Of a DNA stretch of 13,308 bases, positions 6,778 through 13,308 are shown in pieces. Origin of the DNA: UBA1672 sp964015995. GTDB lineage: Bacteria; Pseudomonadota; Alphaproteobacteria; Micavibrionales; Micavibrionaceae. The notes under the pieces are model-generated. The model saw only the letters and a list, made by a program, of their open reading frames with translations. It made no database searches and was not told where the DNA came from. Position 1 is the stretch's first letter; the number at the start of each line of letters is the position of its first letter. The stretch spans positions 1 to 13,308 of the forward strand of contig CAXHFH010000062.1 in NCBI GenBank assembly GCA_964015995.1, written 5' to 3'. The position numbers and the translations under genes are program-made.

Positions 6778-7170
6778 CTATTTTTTCTTCTTACGAGCAC
6801 TTGCCGCCATTTGGTGGATCGCATCTATATGCTGCTTTGATGTACCTTTTCTTTTTCTAGGAAAATGGTCATCTTGGCCAAAAATAGTGACGTCTTCTGA
6901 TGCAATCGCACGAAGCAACTCCATACCAAAATTTTCATTTTCATCCGGCAAAGGAATCTTTGGATGACGCTTTTCAAGTTCCGCGCGGCCTGATGCGACG
7001 CGCTCTATCTGATAGGCGACAATACCATCCAAATGCGGCCGAACCAGATCTTTCAGTAATTGCATATCATCTTGCGCCAACGTTATGATTTGTTGACGTG
7101 CACGTCCTGTATTACCATTACATAGCTTTAACGCTTCTCTAATTTTAGTCTCAGCATACTCTCTGGACAT
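6778..7170 (-). CDS. Hypothetical protein, possible Fis-like helix-turn-helix
   Basis: I do not recognise this 130-residue protein. The start is well supported: ATG with AAAGGTG about 6 bases upstream. Residues about 8-30 (IREALKLCNGNTGRARQQII) resemble the Fis/NtrC C-terminal helix-turn-helix pattern (AL..C.GN..RA), which hints at nucleic-acid binding but is weak on its own. The middle is helical and charged. The last 25 residues are strongly basic (KRKGTSK, terminal RKKKK), again compatible with DNA or RNA binding. There is no signal peptide or membrane segment. It is the first gene of a three-gene minus-strand unit and overlaps nothing; its stop lies 8 bases before the kinase start, so the two are probably translationally coupled. 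Confidence 0.75.
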   Translation of the reverse strand: MSREYAETKIREALKLCNGNTGRARQQIITLAQDDMQLLKDLVRPHLDGIVAYQIERVASGRAELEKRHPKIPLPDENENFGMELLRAIASEDVTIFGQDDHFPRKRKGTSKQHIDAIHQMAASARKKKK

Positions 7171-7273
7171 GCCATCACCTTTAGGTTCATCAATCTATAA
7201 ATAGTCTGACATATATAAACATCAAATGCGAAAGGAAACTGCGCTTTTTGTAGAATGCCATATGGATAATATC

Positions 7274-7300
7274 TTGACAAAATCTCTACAATTTTGTGAA
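7274..7300 (+). promoter_or_regulatory. Operator-like inverted repeat with TTGACA
   Basis: In the 162-base divergent region (7171-7332), TTGACAAAAT (7274-7283) and ATTTTGTGAA (7291-7300) form a 10-bp inverted repeat with one mismatch around a 7-base centre. The first six bases are a consensus -35 (TTGACA). The matching -10 is unclear: at 17 bases there is only TGAATA, and TATTAT at 7301-7306 is 21 bases away. The layout suits a repressor operator over the promoter of the 7333 gene, and the site could also affect the leftward operon. No convincing leftward promoter was found. Confidence 0.4.
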
Positions 7301-7332
7301 TATTATGGAATACAAATATAAGCGAGGACAAA

Positions 7333-7713
7333 TTGAGCGAAGAACAATCCCCCAGAGACAACCCCAATTCCTACCTGTTTAGACCGATTAGAGAGCTTTT
7401 CTATAACGTTGTTGCACCTGTTGCCGGACAATCACGTGACTTTAACTTTATATGCCGCGGTGATGAACAGTTTGAAGCCGTTGAAAGTCGTCTGCATGAT
7501 GCATTGGTTGATACCGGAATACTCGCGGAAGATGAATATGACGTGGTAAAACACATCACAACACCAGAGAAAGACGGAAATCTATCTTACATCACCGGTG
7601 AGTTACAACTTCATATACCAAAATACCGCCACACAGGTGCGGATATTGAAAAAAAGGCTCAAATGGCCATTAATTTCGTTCAAAATGACGGACAAAACCA
7701 CTACACAATGTAA
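7333..7713 (+). CDS. Hypothetical protein
   Basis: I do not recognise this 126-residue protein. The start is TTG, supported by GCGAGGA at 7322-7328, slightly close to the start (4 bases). The protein is soluble-looking, with no signal peptide, membrane segment or repeats. It has a proline/asparagine-rich first 15 residues, an aromatic segment (YLFRPIRELFYNVVAP, about 14-29), a central acidic helical part and a C-terminal half that looks alpha/beta. Two histidines and one cysteine are scattered without a motif. It stands alone on the plus strand between two minus-strand units. Its stop codon is separated from that of mfd by only 2 bases and no terminator is visible, so the two transcripts must overlap at their 3' ends. 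Codon use looks like its neighbours, and the frame plus RBS make it a likely real gene. Confidence 0.7.
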   Translation: MSEEQSPRDNPNSYLFRPIRELFYNVVAPVAGQSRDFNFICRGDEQFEAVESRLHDALVDTGILAEDEYDVVKHITTPEKDGNLSYITGELQLHIPKYRHTGADIEKKAQMAINFVQNDGQNHYTM

Positions 7714-7715
7714 GG

Positions 7716-10700
7716 CTAACCAGTAAGAGCAACGAGTTCTTTTAGAATCGTTTGTGCACCCTTAATGCGTTGCTTCGGCTTGTCCCACGATCTTACAACT
7801 GTAAGCTTTTGATCTGGTCTAATCTTCACAGTCCCCGCCTTTGTGCCAATCCATTGCATCAAACCCTCAACATTTGGTGGCTGATTGTTATGATAAGCAA
7901 TCACAGCGCCCTTTGGCCCTGCATCAATATGAGACACGCCTGCGCGCTTACAAAGTTGCTTCACGGTTAATATCTCAAGCAGGTTCTCAACCTCGTCGGG
8001 CAGGTCACCAAAACGGTCAATCATTTCAGCGGCGAAGCCTTCAATTTCTTCTTTTTCATCCAAATCATTGAGACGGCGATAGAGGCTCATCCGCACAGCC
8101 AGATCTTCAACATAGGTTTCAGGAATAAGCATAGATGCACCCAAATTAATTTGCGGCGACCATTCATCCGGCGTCATGTCATCTATATTCGTTATACCAG
8201 ACTTGGCTGCGGCGACCGCCTCCTCTAACATTTGCTGATAAAGCTCCACGCCTATCTCGCGGATATGACCCGATTGTGCATCCCCAAGCAAGTTACCTGC
8301 ACCGCGAATATCCATATCATGTGACGCCAACTGAAAGCCTGACCCTAGCGTATCAAGCGTTTCCATGACCTCAAGGCGTTTTTGTGCGTTAGGGTTAAGC
8401 ACAACATTCGGCTGATAAGTCAAATACGCATAAGCACGCACCTTGGAACGGCCGATGCGTCCACGAATCTGATAAAGTTGTGATAAACCAAACATATCCG
8501 CACGATGCACAATCATGGTATTAGCCGTTGGAATATCAATGCCGCTTTCGATGATATTTGTTGCAAGCAAAACATCGTACTGCCCATCATAAAAGGCTGT
8601 CATGCGGTCCTCTAATTCAGTTGGTGACATTTGCCCGTGTGCATCGATAAATTTAATTTCCGGCACAATCTCGCGCAGCATATTGGATATTTCTTTAATA
8701 TCCTTCACGCGCGGAACAACATAGAAACTCTGCCCGCCGCGATAATGTTCGCGCAGCAAAGCATCACGAATAACAACCGTATCCACCGGCATCACAAATG
8801 AACGTATCGCAAGCCTGTCTACAGGTGGTGTGGTGATAAGGCTCATTTCCTTTACACCTGTGAGAGACATCTGCAATGTGCGTGGAATTGGTGTAGCCGT
8901 AAGCGTGAGCACATGAACGGTGCTCTTTAATTCTTTAAGTTTCTCTTTTTGTTTTACGCCAAACCGTTGCTCTTCATCAACAATGAGCAAGCCGAGATTA
9001 TCGAATTTGAGCGAATTTGCGAATAACGCATGTGTTCCAATAACAATTTGAACAGAGCCATCCGCCAAACCATCTTTCGTACGATCGGCATCTTTCGCAC
9101 TCACCATACGTGACAATTGCTCAATGCGTATGCCCATGCCTGCAAAACGCTTTTGGAAATTATTGTAATGTTGCCGTGCCAATAACGTCGTCGGCACAAC
9201 CAAAGCCACCTGAACACCTGACATCGCCGCAACATATGCTGCGCGTAATGCCACTTCCGTCTTACCAAAACCAACATCACCGCACACAAGATGATCCATC
9301 GGATATGATCCTGCCATATTATCAAGCACGGCCTCGATCGAACGCTCCTGATCTTCCGTTTCCGAATAAGGAAAACGCGACACAAACTCATTATAAAGCT
9401 CACGACTAACTTGCAGCGAGTCCGCTTTTTTAAGTTGTCTCGCCGCTGCAATACCAAGTAATTTATCCGCAATCTCCATGAGGTTTTTCTTGGCGCGCGC
9501 CTTACGGGCTTGCCATCCGGCGCCGCCAAGCTTATCTAAGCGCGTTGTGCCCTCATCCGAGCCGAAGCGCGAAAGCACCTCCAGATTAACCACAGGTACA
9601 AATAATTTATCGCCGCCCGCATATTCAATCTTGAGACAATCATTAACCACACCCGCAGCATTCACGGTTTCTAATTCAATAAATCGTCCGATACCATGAT
9701 CCACATGAACAACAAGATCACCTTCATTAAGTGCGGAGACTTCTGTTAAGAAATTATCGGCCTTACGGGTTTTCTTGGCCTTGCGTGCTAACCTATCGCC
9801 CAGAATATCTTGCTCGCTTAAAACAACCAAATCTTCTGCGGCAAAACCATGCTCTAAAGGCGCAACACATACGCCCACTTGATGCGCTTTCATCGCCTTT
9901 AAATCGCGCTGATCTTCTAAATCAACAACATCTTTAATCGCGGCATTAACCATCAGGCCTTTCAGGCGCGTCTTTGACCCGTCACTATATGCCGCGATAA
10001 CAACTTTCTTACCATTGGCCTGCACAGATGTAATATGCTTTTTAAGCTCTGCAAACACGTCACCATCAGGCATTGCGCGGATGTCAGAGAAGTCCCGCCC
10101 TTTTCGTGCGCCTCGATCTTCAACCCCTGCATCATCGGCTGCACCAAACGGACTAAACCCCTTGCTGCCCTTAACCAACACTTGCCATTCATTTTTCGGA
10201 ATATACAAACTATCGGCGGGTAACGGATGATAAACCGTGCCAGATAAGGTTACCTTCTTAGACTTGTTTTGTGCGGCCGTTTGCAGTGTCTTACGCGCTT
10301 CATAAAAGTCACGAACCTGATCCATACGCTCCACATACGAATCAAGCGCATGATGATCAAATGTAATTTGTCCATCCGGCGTATAATCAAATACAGTGTC
10401 CATGCCTTCATAAAAAAGCGGAAGCCAATGCTCCATTCCGTTATATCGACGTCCTTCACTGATCGCAGCATAAAGCGGGTCATCATTCTGGATAACGCCA
10501 AAGGATTCTCGATAACCCGACCTAAATCGTGCGATAGAATCCTCGTTTAGAAAGAATTCCGTCACAGGCTGTAAGGAGAACTCTTTTACCGTTCCACCTG
10601 TGCGCTGCGTCAATGGGTCAAAACTTTTGATGCTTTCGATTTCATCACCAAATAAATCCAACCGAAGCGGATTATCATACCCCGCAGGATACAGATCAAC

Positions 10701-11240
10701 GATGCCGCCACGAATAGCGTAATCACCAGGCTCACGCACGGTTTCACTGCGTAAATACCCATTTTGCGTTAAAAACAGACTCAACTTATCCAGATCAATC
10801 TGCCCGCCCACCTTGGCGTTCAGACTCGATTCCCTTAACACATGACGCGGCATGACCCGTTGCAATGCGGCATTAACACTGGTCAGTAATATACGCGGGT
10901 GGCGCTCTTTCTCATTCTCCCACAGCATCAGCTTCGTTAAACACGACACGCGCTGCGCCACGATATCCCCATGTGGGGAAACACGATCATACGGCAAACA
11001 ATCCCAAGCAGGAAACGCCAAAACTTTTACATCAGGCGCAAAGAACTCCAACAATCCCTTTAATGTTTCAATACGCGCATCATCCAAAGCCACATGCACA
11101 AGAACACGGTCTTTCGGCATTAAACCACGTGCATACTCCGCCAGAACGCGCGCATCTTCACCCTCTGGCACACCATATAAGGTGTCCTGATTTTGCGTGT
11201 CTTTTGGTTGATTATCCGCTTCACGCGCTGTACTGTGCAC
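7716..11240 (-). CDS. mfd: Transcription-repair coupling factor Mfd
   Basis: Mfd is an ATP-dependent DNA translocase that removes stalled RNA polymerase at lesions and recruits UvrA. At 1174 residues it is full length. In order: UvrB-homology N-terminal module (about 20-330; LPYDRVSPHGDIVAQR at 82-97 and GDYAIRGGIVDLYP at 172-185), the CarD-like RNA-polymerase-interaction domain (about 505-560, GDLVVHVDHGIGRF), then the RecG-like superfamily 2 translocase with Walker A GDVGFGKTE at 654-662, DEEQ at 755-758, TATPIPR at 781-787, ATNIIESGIDIP at 893-904 and QIRGRIGR at 924-931. The C-terminal regulatory domain follows to the stop. The GTG start is supported by AAAGGG about 6 bases upstream; no nearer ATG gives the family N-terminus. 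It is divergent from btaA (91-base gap). No motif is missing. Confidence 0.98.
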   Translation of the reverse strand: MHSTAREADNQPKDTQNQDTLYGVPEGEDARVLAEYARGLMPKDRVLVHVALDDARIETLKGLLEFFAPDVKVLAFPAWDCLPYDRVSPHGDIVAQRVSCLTKLMLWENEKERHPRILLTSVNAALQRVMPRHVLRESSLNAKVGGQIDLDKLSLFLTQNGYLRSETVREPGDYAIRGGIVDLYPAGYDNPLRLDLFGDEIESIKSFDPLTQRTGGTVKEFSLQPVTEFFLNEDSIARFRSGYRESFGVIQNDDPLYAAISEGRRYNGMEHWLPLFYEGMDTVFDYTPDGQITFDHHALDSYVERMDQVRDFYEARKTLQTAAQNKSKKVTLSGTVYHPLPADSLYIPKNEWQVLVKGSKGFSPFGAADDAGVEDRGARKGRDFSDIRAMPDGDVFAELKKHITSVQANGKKVVIAAYSDGSKTRLKGLMVNAAIKDVVDLEDQRDLKAMKAHQVGVCVAPLEHGFAAEDLVVLSEQDILGDRLARKAKKTRKADNFLTEVSALNEGDLVVHVDHGIGRFIELETVNAAGVVNDCLKIEYAGGDKLFVPVVNLEVLSRFGSDEGTTRLDKLGGAGWQARKARAKKNLMEIADKLLGIAAARQLKKADSLQVSRELYNEFVSRFPYSETEDQERSIEAVLDNMAGSYPMDHLVCGDVGFGKTEVALRAAYVAAMSGVQVALVVPTTLLARQHYNNFQKRFAGMGIRIEQLSRMVSAKDADRTKDGLADGSVQIVIGTHALFANSLKFDNLGLLIVDEEQRFGVKQKEKLKELKSTVHVLTLTATPIPRTLQMSLTGVKEMSLITTPPVDRLAIRSFVMPVDTVVIRDALLREHYRGGQSFYVVPRVKDIKEISNMLREIVPEIKFIDAHGQMSPTELEDRMTAFYDGQYDVLLATNIIESGIDIPTANTMIVHRADMFGLSQLYQIRGRIGRSKVRAYAYLTYQPNVVLNPNAQKRLEVMETLDTLGSGFQLASHDMDIRGAGNLLGDAQSGHIREIGVELYQQMLEEAVAAAKSGITNIDDMTPDEWSPQINLGASMLIPETYVEDLAVRMSLYRRLNDLDEKEEIEGFAAEMIDRFGDLPDEVENLLEILTVKQLCKRAGVSHIDAGPKGAVIAYHNNQPPNVEGLMQWIGTKAGTVKIRPDQKLTVVRSWDKPKQRIKGAQTILKELVALTG

Positions 11241-11267
11241 AGATTACCCTTTTTTAAAACTAAATAG

Positions 11268-11296
11268 TTGTTTGCCTTCAATAGGCTTTTTATATA
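11268..11296 (+). promoter_or_regulatory. Sigma70-like promoter of btaAB
   Basis: TTGTTT (11268-11273), 17 bases, then TATATA (11291-11296), predicting a start near 11303 and a leader of about 30 bases before the btaA ATG, containing AAGAGG at 11315-11320. Transcription runs away from mfd. A full Pho box was looked for and not found. Confidence 0.55.
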
Positions 11297-11331
11297 TAGG
11301 TTTCTGTCTAATTCAAGAGGCGTAAGACAAT

Positions 11332-12612
11332 ATGAGTGCGGATCAAAAACTTTCGGATGATCAGGAAACAGTCGCAAACAAGGATTTGCTGAAAAGTGCT
11401 GTCCACGATAATAAGGCAACATCAAAGCGTGGCCTACAGGAGCGTCTGTTCACAATGGCGTTTAGTGGCTTTGTTTACCCGCAAATCTGGGAAGACCCTG
11501 AGGTCGACATTCCGGCAATGAAAATTGATGACACGACGCGCATCATGACGATTTGCTCGGGCGGTTGTAACATGATGAATTACCTCACCGAATCCCCTGC
11601 TTCTGTGACGGCTGTTGATTTGAACCCCGCGCATGTGGCTTTGGGGCGTTTGAAGATTGCTGCGCTTAAGCACCTGCCCGATTATGAAACATTCTTCCTG
11701 TTCTTCGGTTGTGCTGATGATCCGAAGAATATTGAAAATTACGACAAGTATATCGCCCCCAATCTGGATAAATTCACGCGCGATTACTGGGAAAAGAAAA
11801 TCGTACCACACGGTCGCCGCATTAATATGTTCAAAAAGAACATCTACCGTTTTGGTTTGCTCGGCAAGTTCATCGGTACAGTGCACCGCGTTTCCAAGAT
11901 TTACGGTAAAAACCCGCGTGATATCCTGAAGGCACGCACAATGGAAGAGCAAAAAGTGATCTTTGATCGCACCCTTGCACCGTTGTTTGAGAAAAAATTC
12001 GTTAAAATGATGTGTAACAAGCCGGAATCACTCTACGGCCTTGGTATTCCCCCCGCTCAGTTTGATGAGCTTAACGAATCCGCCAAAGGTGACATGGCAT
12101 CACTGTTAAAGGCGCGTTTAGAGCGCATGGCCTGTCAGTTCCCTATCGAAGATAATTACTTCGCGTGGCAAGCATTCAACCGCGGTTATGACCGTGAGAA
12201 CAAGCGCGCCGTGCCGCGTTATTTGAAAGAAGAGAATTACGAAACGCTTAAGGCTAATATTGAAAATGCCAACGTTGTACACTCAACTATTACCGAATAT
12301 TTAGATGGCCAAGGCGCTGATAGTGTTGACTGTTTTGTGTTTTTAGACGCGCAGGACTGGATGAATGACGAGCAACTTAACGAGCTCTGGTCGGCTGTAT
12401 TACGATCCGCCACGGATGGCGCGCGTGTGATCTTCCGCACCGCCGGCGATGAAAGCCCGCTGACCGAAGGCCTTACCGAGGATAACCTCTCCCCTTGGGA
12501 TTATGACCCGAAACTGGCTGCCCCCGATAACGAGCGTGACCGTTCCTCCATTTATGGTGGCTTCCACACCTATACTTTGAACCGCAAAAAAGCAAAACGT
12601 AAGGCCGCCTAA
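11332..12612 (+). CDS. btaA: BtaA, SAM:diacylglycerol 3-amino-3-carboxypropyltransferase
   Basis: BtaA (DUF3419) catalyses the first step of betaine-lipid synthesis: it moves the 3-amino-3-carboxypropyl group of S-adenosylmethionine to diacylglycerol, giving diacylglyceryl-homoserine at the membrane. The 426 residues match bacterial BtaA. Recognisable parts: FVYPQIWEDP at 47-56, SAM-binding ICSGGCNMMNYL at 74-85 with acidic VDLNPAH at 95-101, a central helical region, AFNRGYD at 281-287, PRYLKEENY at 295-303, FLDAQDWM at 337-344, FRTAG at 368-372 and the terminal DRSSIYGGFHTYTL. No signal peptide or clear membrane helix is seen, so it is probably membrane-peripheral. ATG start with AAGAGG 11 bases upstream. 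btaB follows after 6 bases, confirming the pathway. In rhizobia and Rhodobacter the pair replaces phospholipids under phosphate limitation; no Pho box is visible here, so regulation may differ. Confidence 0.95.
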   Translation: MSADQKLSDDQETVANKDLLKSAVHDNKATSKRGLQERLFTMAFSGFVYPQIWEDPEVDIPAMKIDDTTRIMTICSGGCNMMNYLTESPASVTAVDLNPAHVALGRLKIAALKHLPDYETFFLFFGCADDPKNIENYDKYIAPNLDKFTRDYWEKKIVPHGRRINMFKKNIYRFGLLGKFIGTVHRVSKIYGKNPRDILKARTMEEQKVIFDRTLAPLFEKKFVKMMCNKPESLYGLGIPPAQFDELNESAKGDMASLLKARLERMACQFPIEDNYFAWQAFNRGYDRENKRAVPRYLKEENYETLKANIENANVVHSTITEYLDGQGADSVDCFVFLDAQDWMNDEQLNELWSAVLRSATDGARVIFRTAGDESPLTEGLTEDNLSPWDYDPKLAAPDNERDRSSIYGGFHTYTLNRKKAKRKAA

Positions 12613-12618
12613 GCACCC

Positions 12619-13305
12619 ATGTCATCAGACCTGTCACACACCGCAAAAAACACCAACGACGCCCAGATCAAGGCGAATATGGACAATATGTATCGTTGGA
12701 CGCGTCACATTTATGACGTCACGCGCAAATATTATCTTTTGGGGCGTGATCGGATGATTGAGAATATCAACACCAAAGATGACGAACATATATGCGAAGT
12801 TGGCTGTGGCACAGCGCGCAACTTAATTAAAATCGCGAAGACAAATCCGAAGGCGCATTTTTACGGCCTTGATGCCTCTGATGAAATGCTCAAGACCGCG
12901 AATGGCAATTTAAAGCAAGCGGAGATGAGCAATCAAGTCACGCTCAAACAAGGCTTTTCACAAAACTTTGACCCGAAAATGCTTTTTGGTATTGATAAGC
13001 CATTGAATAAGATTGTTTTTTCTTATGCGCTGTCGATTATTCCGCCGTGGCAGGATTCGATTGACCACGCTCTGGAGCTCCTCCCCGCTGGCGGAGAGAT
13101 TCACATCGTTGATTTTGATGATCAGGCCGATTTACCGAAATATCTTAGTAAGTTCGTGTTTTGGTGGCTCAAACTGTTCCATGTGTACCACAAGCCCGAA
13201 ATTCTCGACTACCTGAAACGTCTGGAAGTTGAGAAAAAAGGCGCATTAGAGGTGCACCATATGTATAAACGCTATTCCTACCGCGCAGTTTTTAGGAAGG
13301 TTTAG
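12619..13305 (+). CDS. btaB: BtaB, diacylglyceryl-homoserine N-methyltransferase
   Basis: BtaB performs the three SAM-dependent N-methylations turning diacylglyceryl-homoserine into the betaine lipid DGTS. At 228 residues it is complete, with a stop at 13303-13305. The N-terminal MYRWTRHIYDVTRKYYLLGR (24-43) is characteristic of the family. Class I methyltransferase motif I is ICEVGCGTARNL at 58-69, the acidic SAM-ribose contact lies in YGLDASDEML at 82-91, and HIVDFDDQADLP follows in the C-terminal half. A hydrophobic-aromatic stretch (FVFWWLKLFHVYH) probably contacts the membrane or lipid acceptor. It begins 6 bases after the btaA stop with only a weak, distant AAGG, so translation is probably coupled. 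The general class I methyltransferase fold alone would be unspecific; the btaA neighbour makes the assignment secure. Confidence 0.93.
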   Translation: MSSDLSHTAKNTNDAQIKANMDNMYRWTRHIYDVTRKYYLLGRDRMIENINTKDDEHICEVGCGTARNLIKIAKTNPKAHFYGLDASDEMLKTANGNLKQAEMSNQVTLKQGFSQNFDPKMLFGIDKPLNKIVFSYALSIIPPWQDSIDHALELLPAGGEIHIVDFDDQADLPKYLSKFVFWWLKLFHVYHKPEILDYLKRLEVEKKGALEVHHMYKRYSYRAVFRKV

Positions 13306-13308
13306 ATA

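Noticed and set aside
9101..9529. 142-codon minus-strand frame inside mfd, and other long shadow frames in mfd, aatA and btaA
   Set aside because: They lie entirely within strongly conserved genes, have unnatural composition (Trp/Arg/His rich) and no ribosome-binding sites.
11253..11281. Minus-strand TTGAAG-N17-TTTAAA as the mfd promoter
   Set aside because: Initiation would fall near 11246, cutting off the AAAGGG ribosome-binding site at about 11247-11252.
11304..11320. CTGTCTA upstream of btaA as a Pho box
   Set aside because: Only one degenerate half-site is present, with no second copy at 11-base spacing, and it lies downstream of the predicted transcription start.

Overview
The window looks like the chromosome of an alphaproteobacterium, with base composition that appears somewhat AT-leaning by eye. 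The evidence is an ELM1-family gene followed by trxB and then an LsrB/VtlR-type LysR regulator, an AatA-type aspartate aminotransferase closely resembling rhizobial AatA, a COG3178 sugar-kinase homologue, and a BtaA/BtaB betaine-lipid pair. I cannot name a genus. The first 45 bases are not genomic. They hold the Illumina Nextera read-1 transposon adapter (13-45) plus what is probably index sequence, so this is the raw end of an assembled contig and the first gene is cut by it.

Layout. (1) Plus strand, 48-2887: 5'-truncated ELM1-family protein, thioredoxin reductase (trxB), LysR regulator (lsrB/vtlR-like). These are tightly spaced and probably co-transcribed. (2) 2888-3221: a 334-base intergenic region holding the most interesting signal in the window, a predicted small RNA of about 110 nt. 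It has a sigma70-like promoter (TTGTTA-N17-TATATT), two upstream stem-loops, an unpaired CUCCC (anti-Shine-Dalgarno) stretch and a strong U-tailed terminator. Its length, architecture and place beside an lsrB-type gene suggest a divergent AbcR (alpha-r15) homologue. (3) 3222/3255-4469 plus: an alpha/beta-hydrolase of lysophospholipase type with an unclear start codon and a basic-then-acidic C-terminal tail. (4) 7170-4485 minus: a three-gene unit of a conserved-looking hypothetical protein, an AmgK-like sugar kinase and aatA. (5) 7333-7713 plus: a second hypothetical protein, preceded by an operator-like inverted repeat. (6) 11240-7716 minus: full-length mfd. (7) 11332-13305 plus: the btaA-btaB operon for diacylglyceryl-trimethylhomoserine (DGTS) lipid synthesis, with its own promoter.

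Functionally the window combines redox homeostasis (TrxB, LsrB-type regulator), post-transcriptional control (candidate sRNA), amino-acid and cell-wall-sugar metabolism (AatA, AmgK-like), transcription-coupled repair (Mfd) and membrane lipid remodelling (BtaA, BtaB, possibly the hydrolase). No tRNA, rRNA, CRISPR array, insertion sequence or phage gene was seen. It is mostly ordinary core chromosome. The sRNA locus is the part most worth following up.
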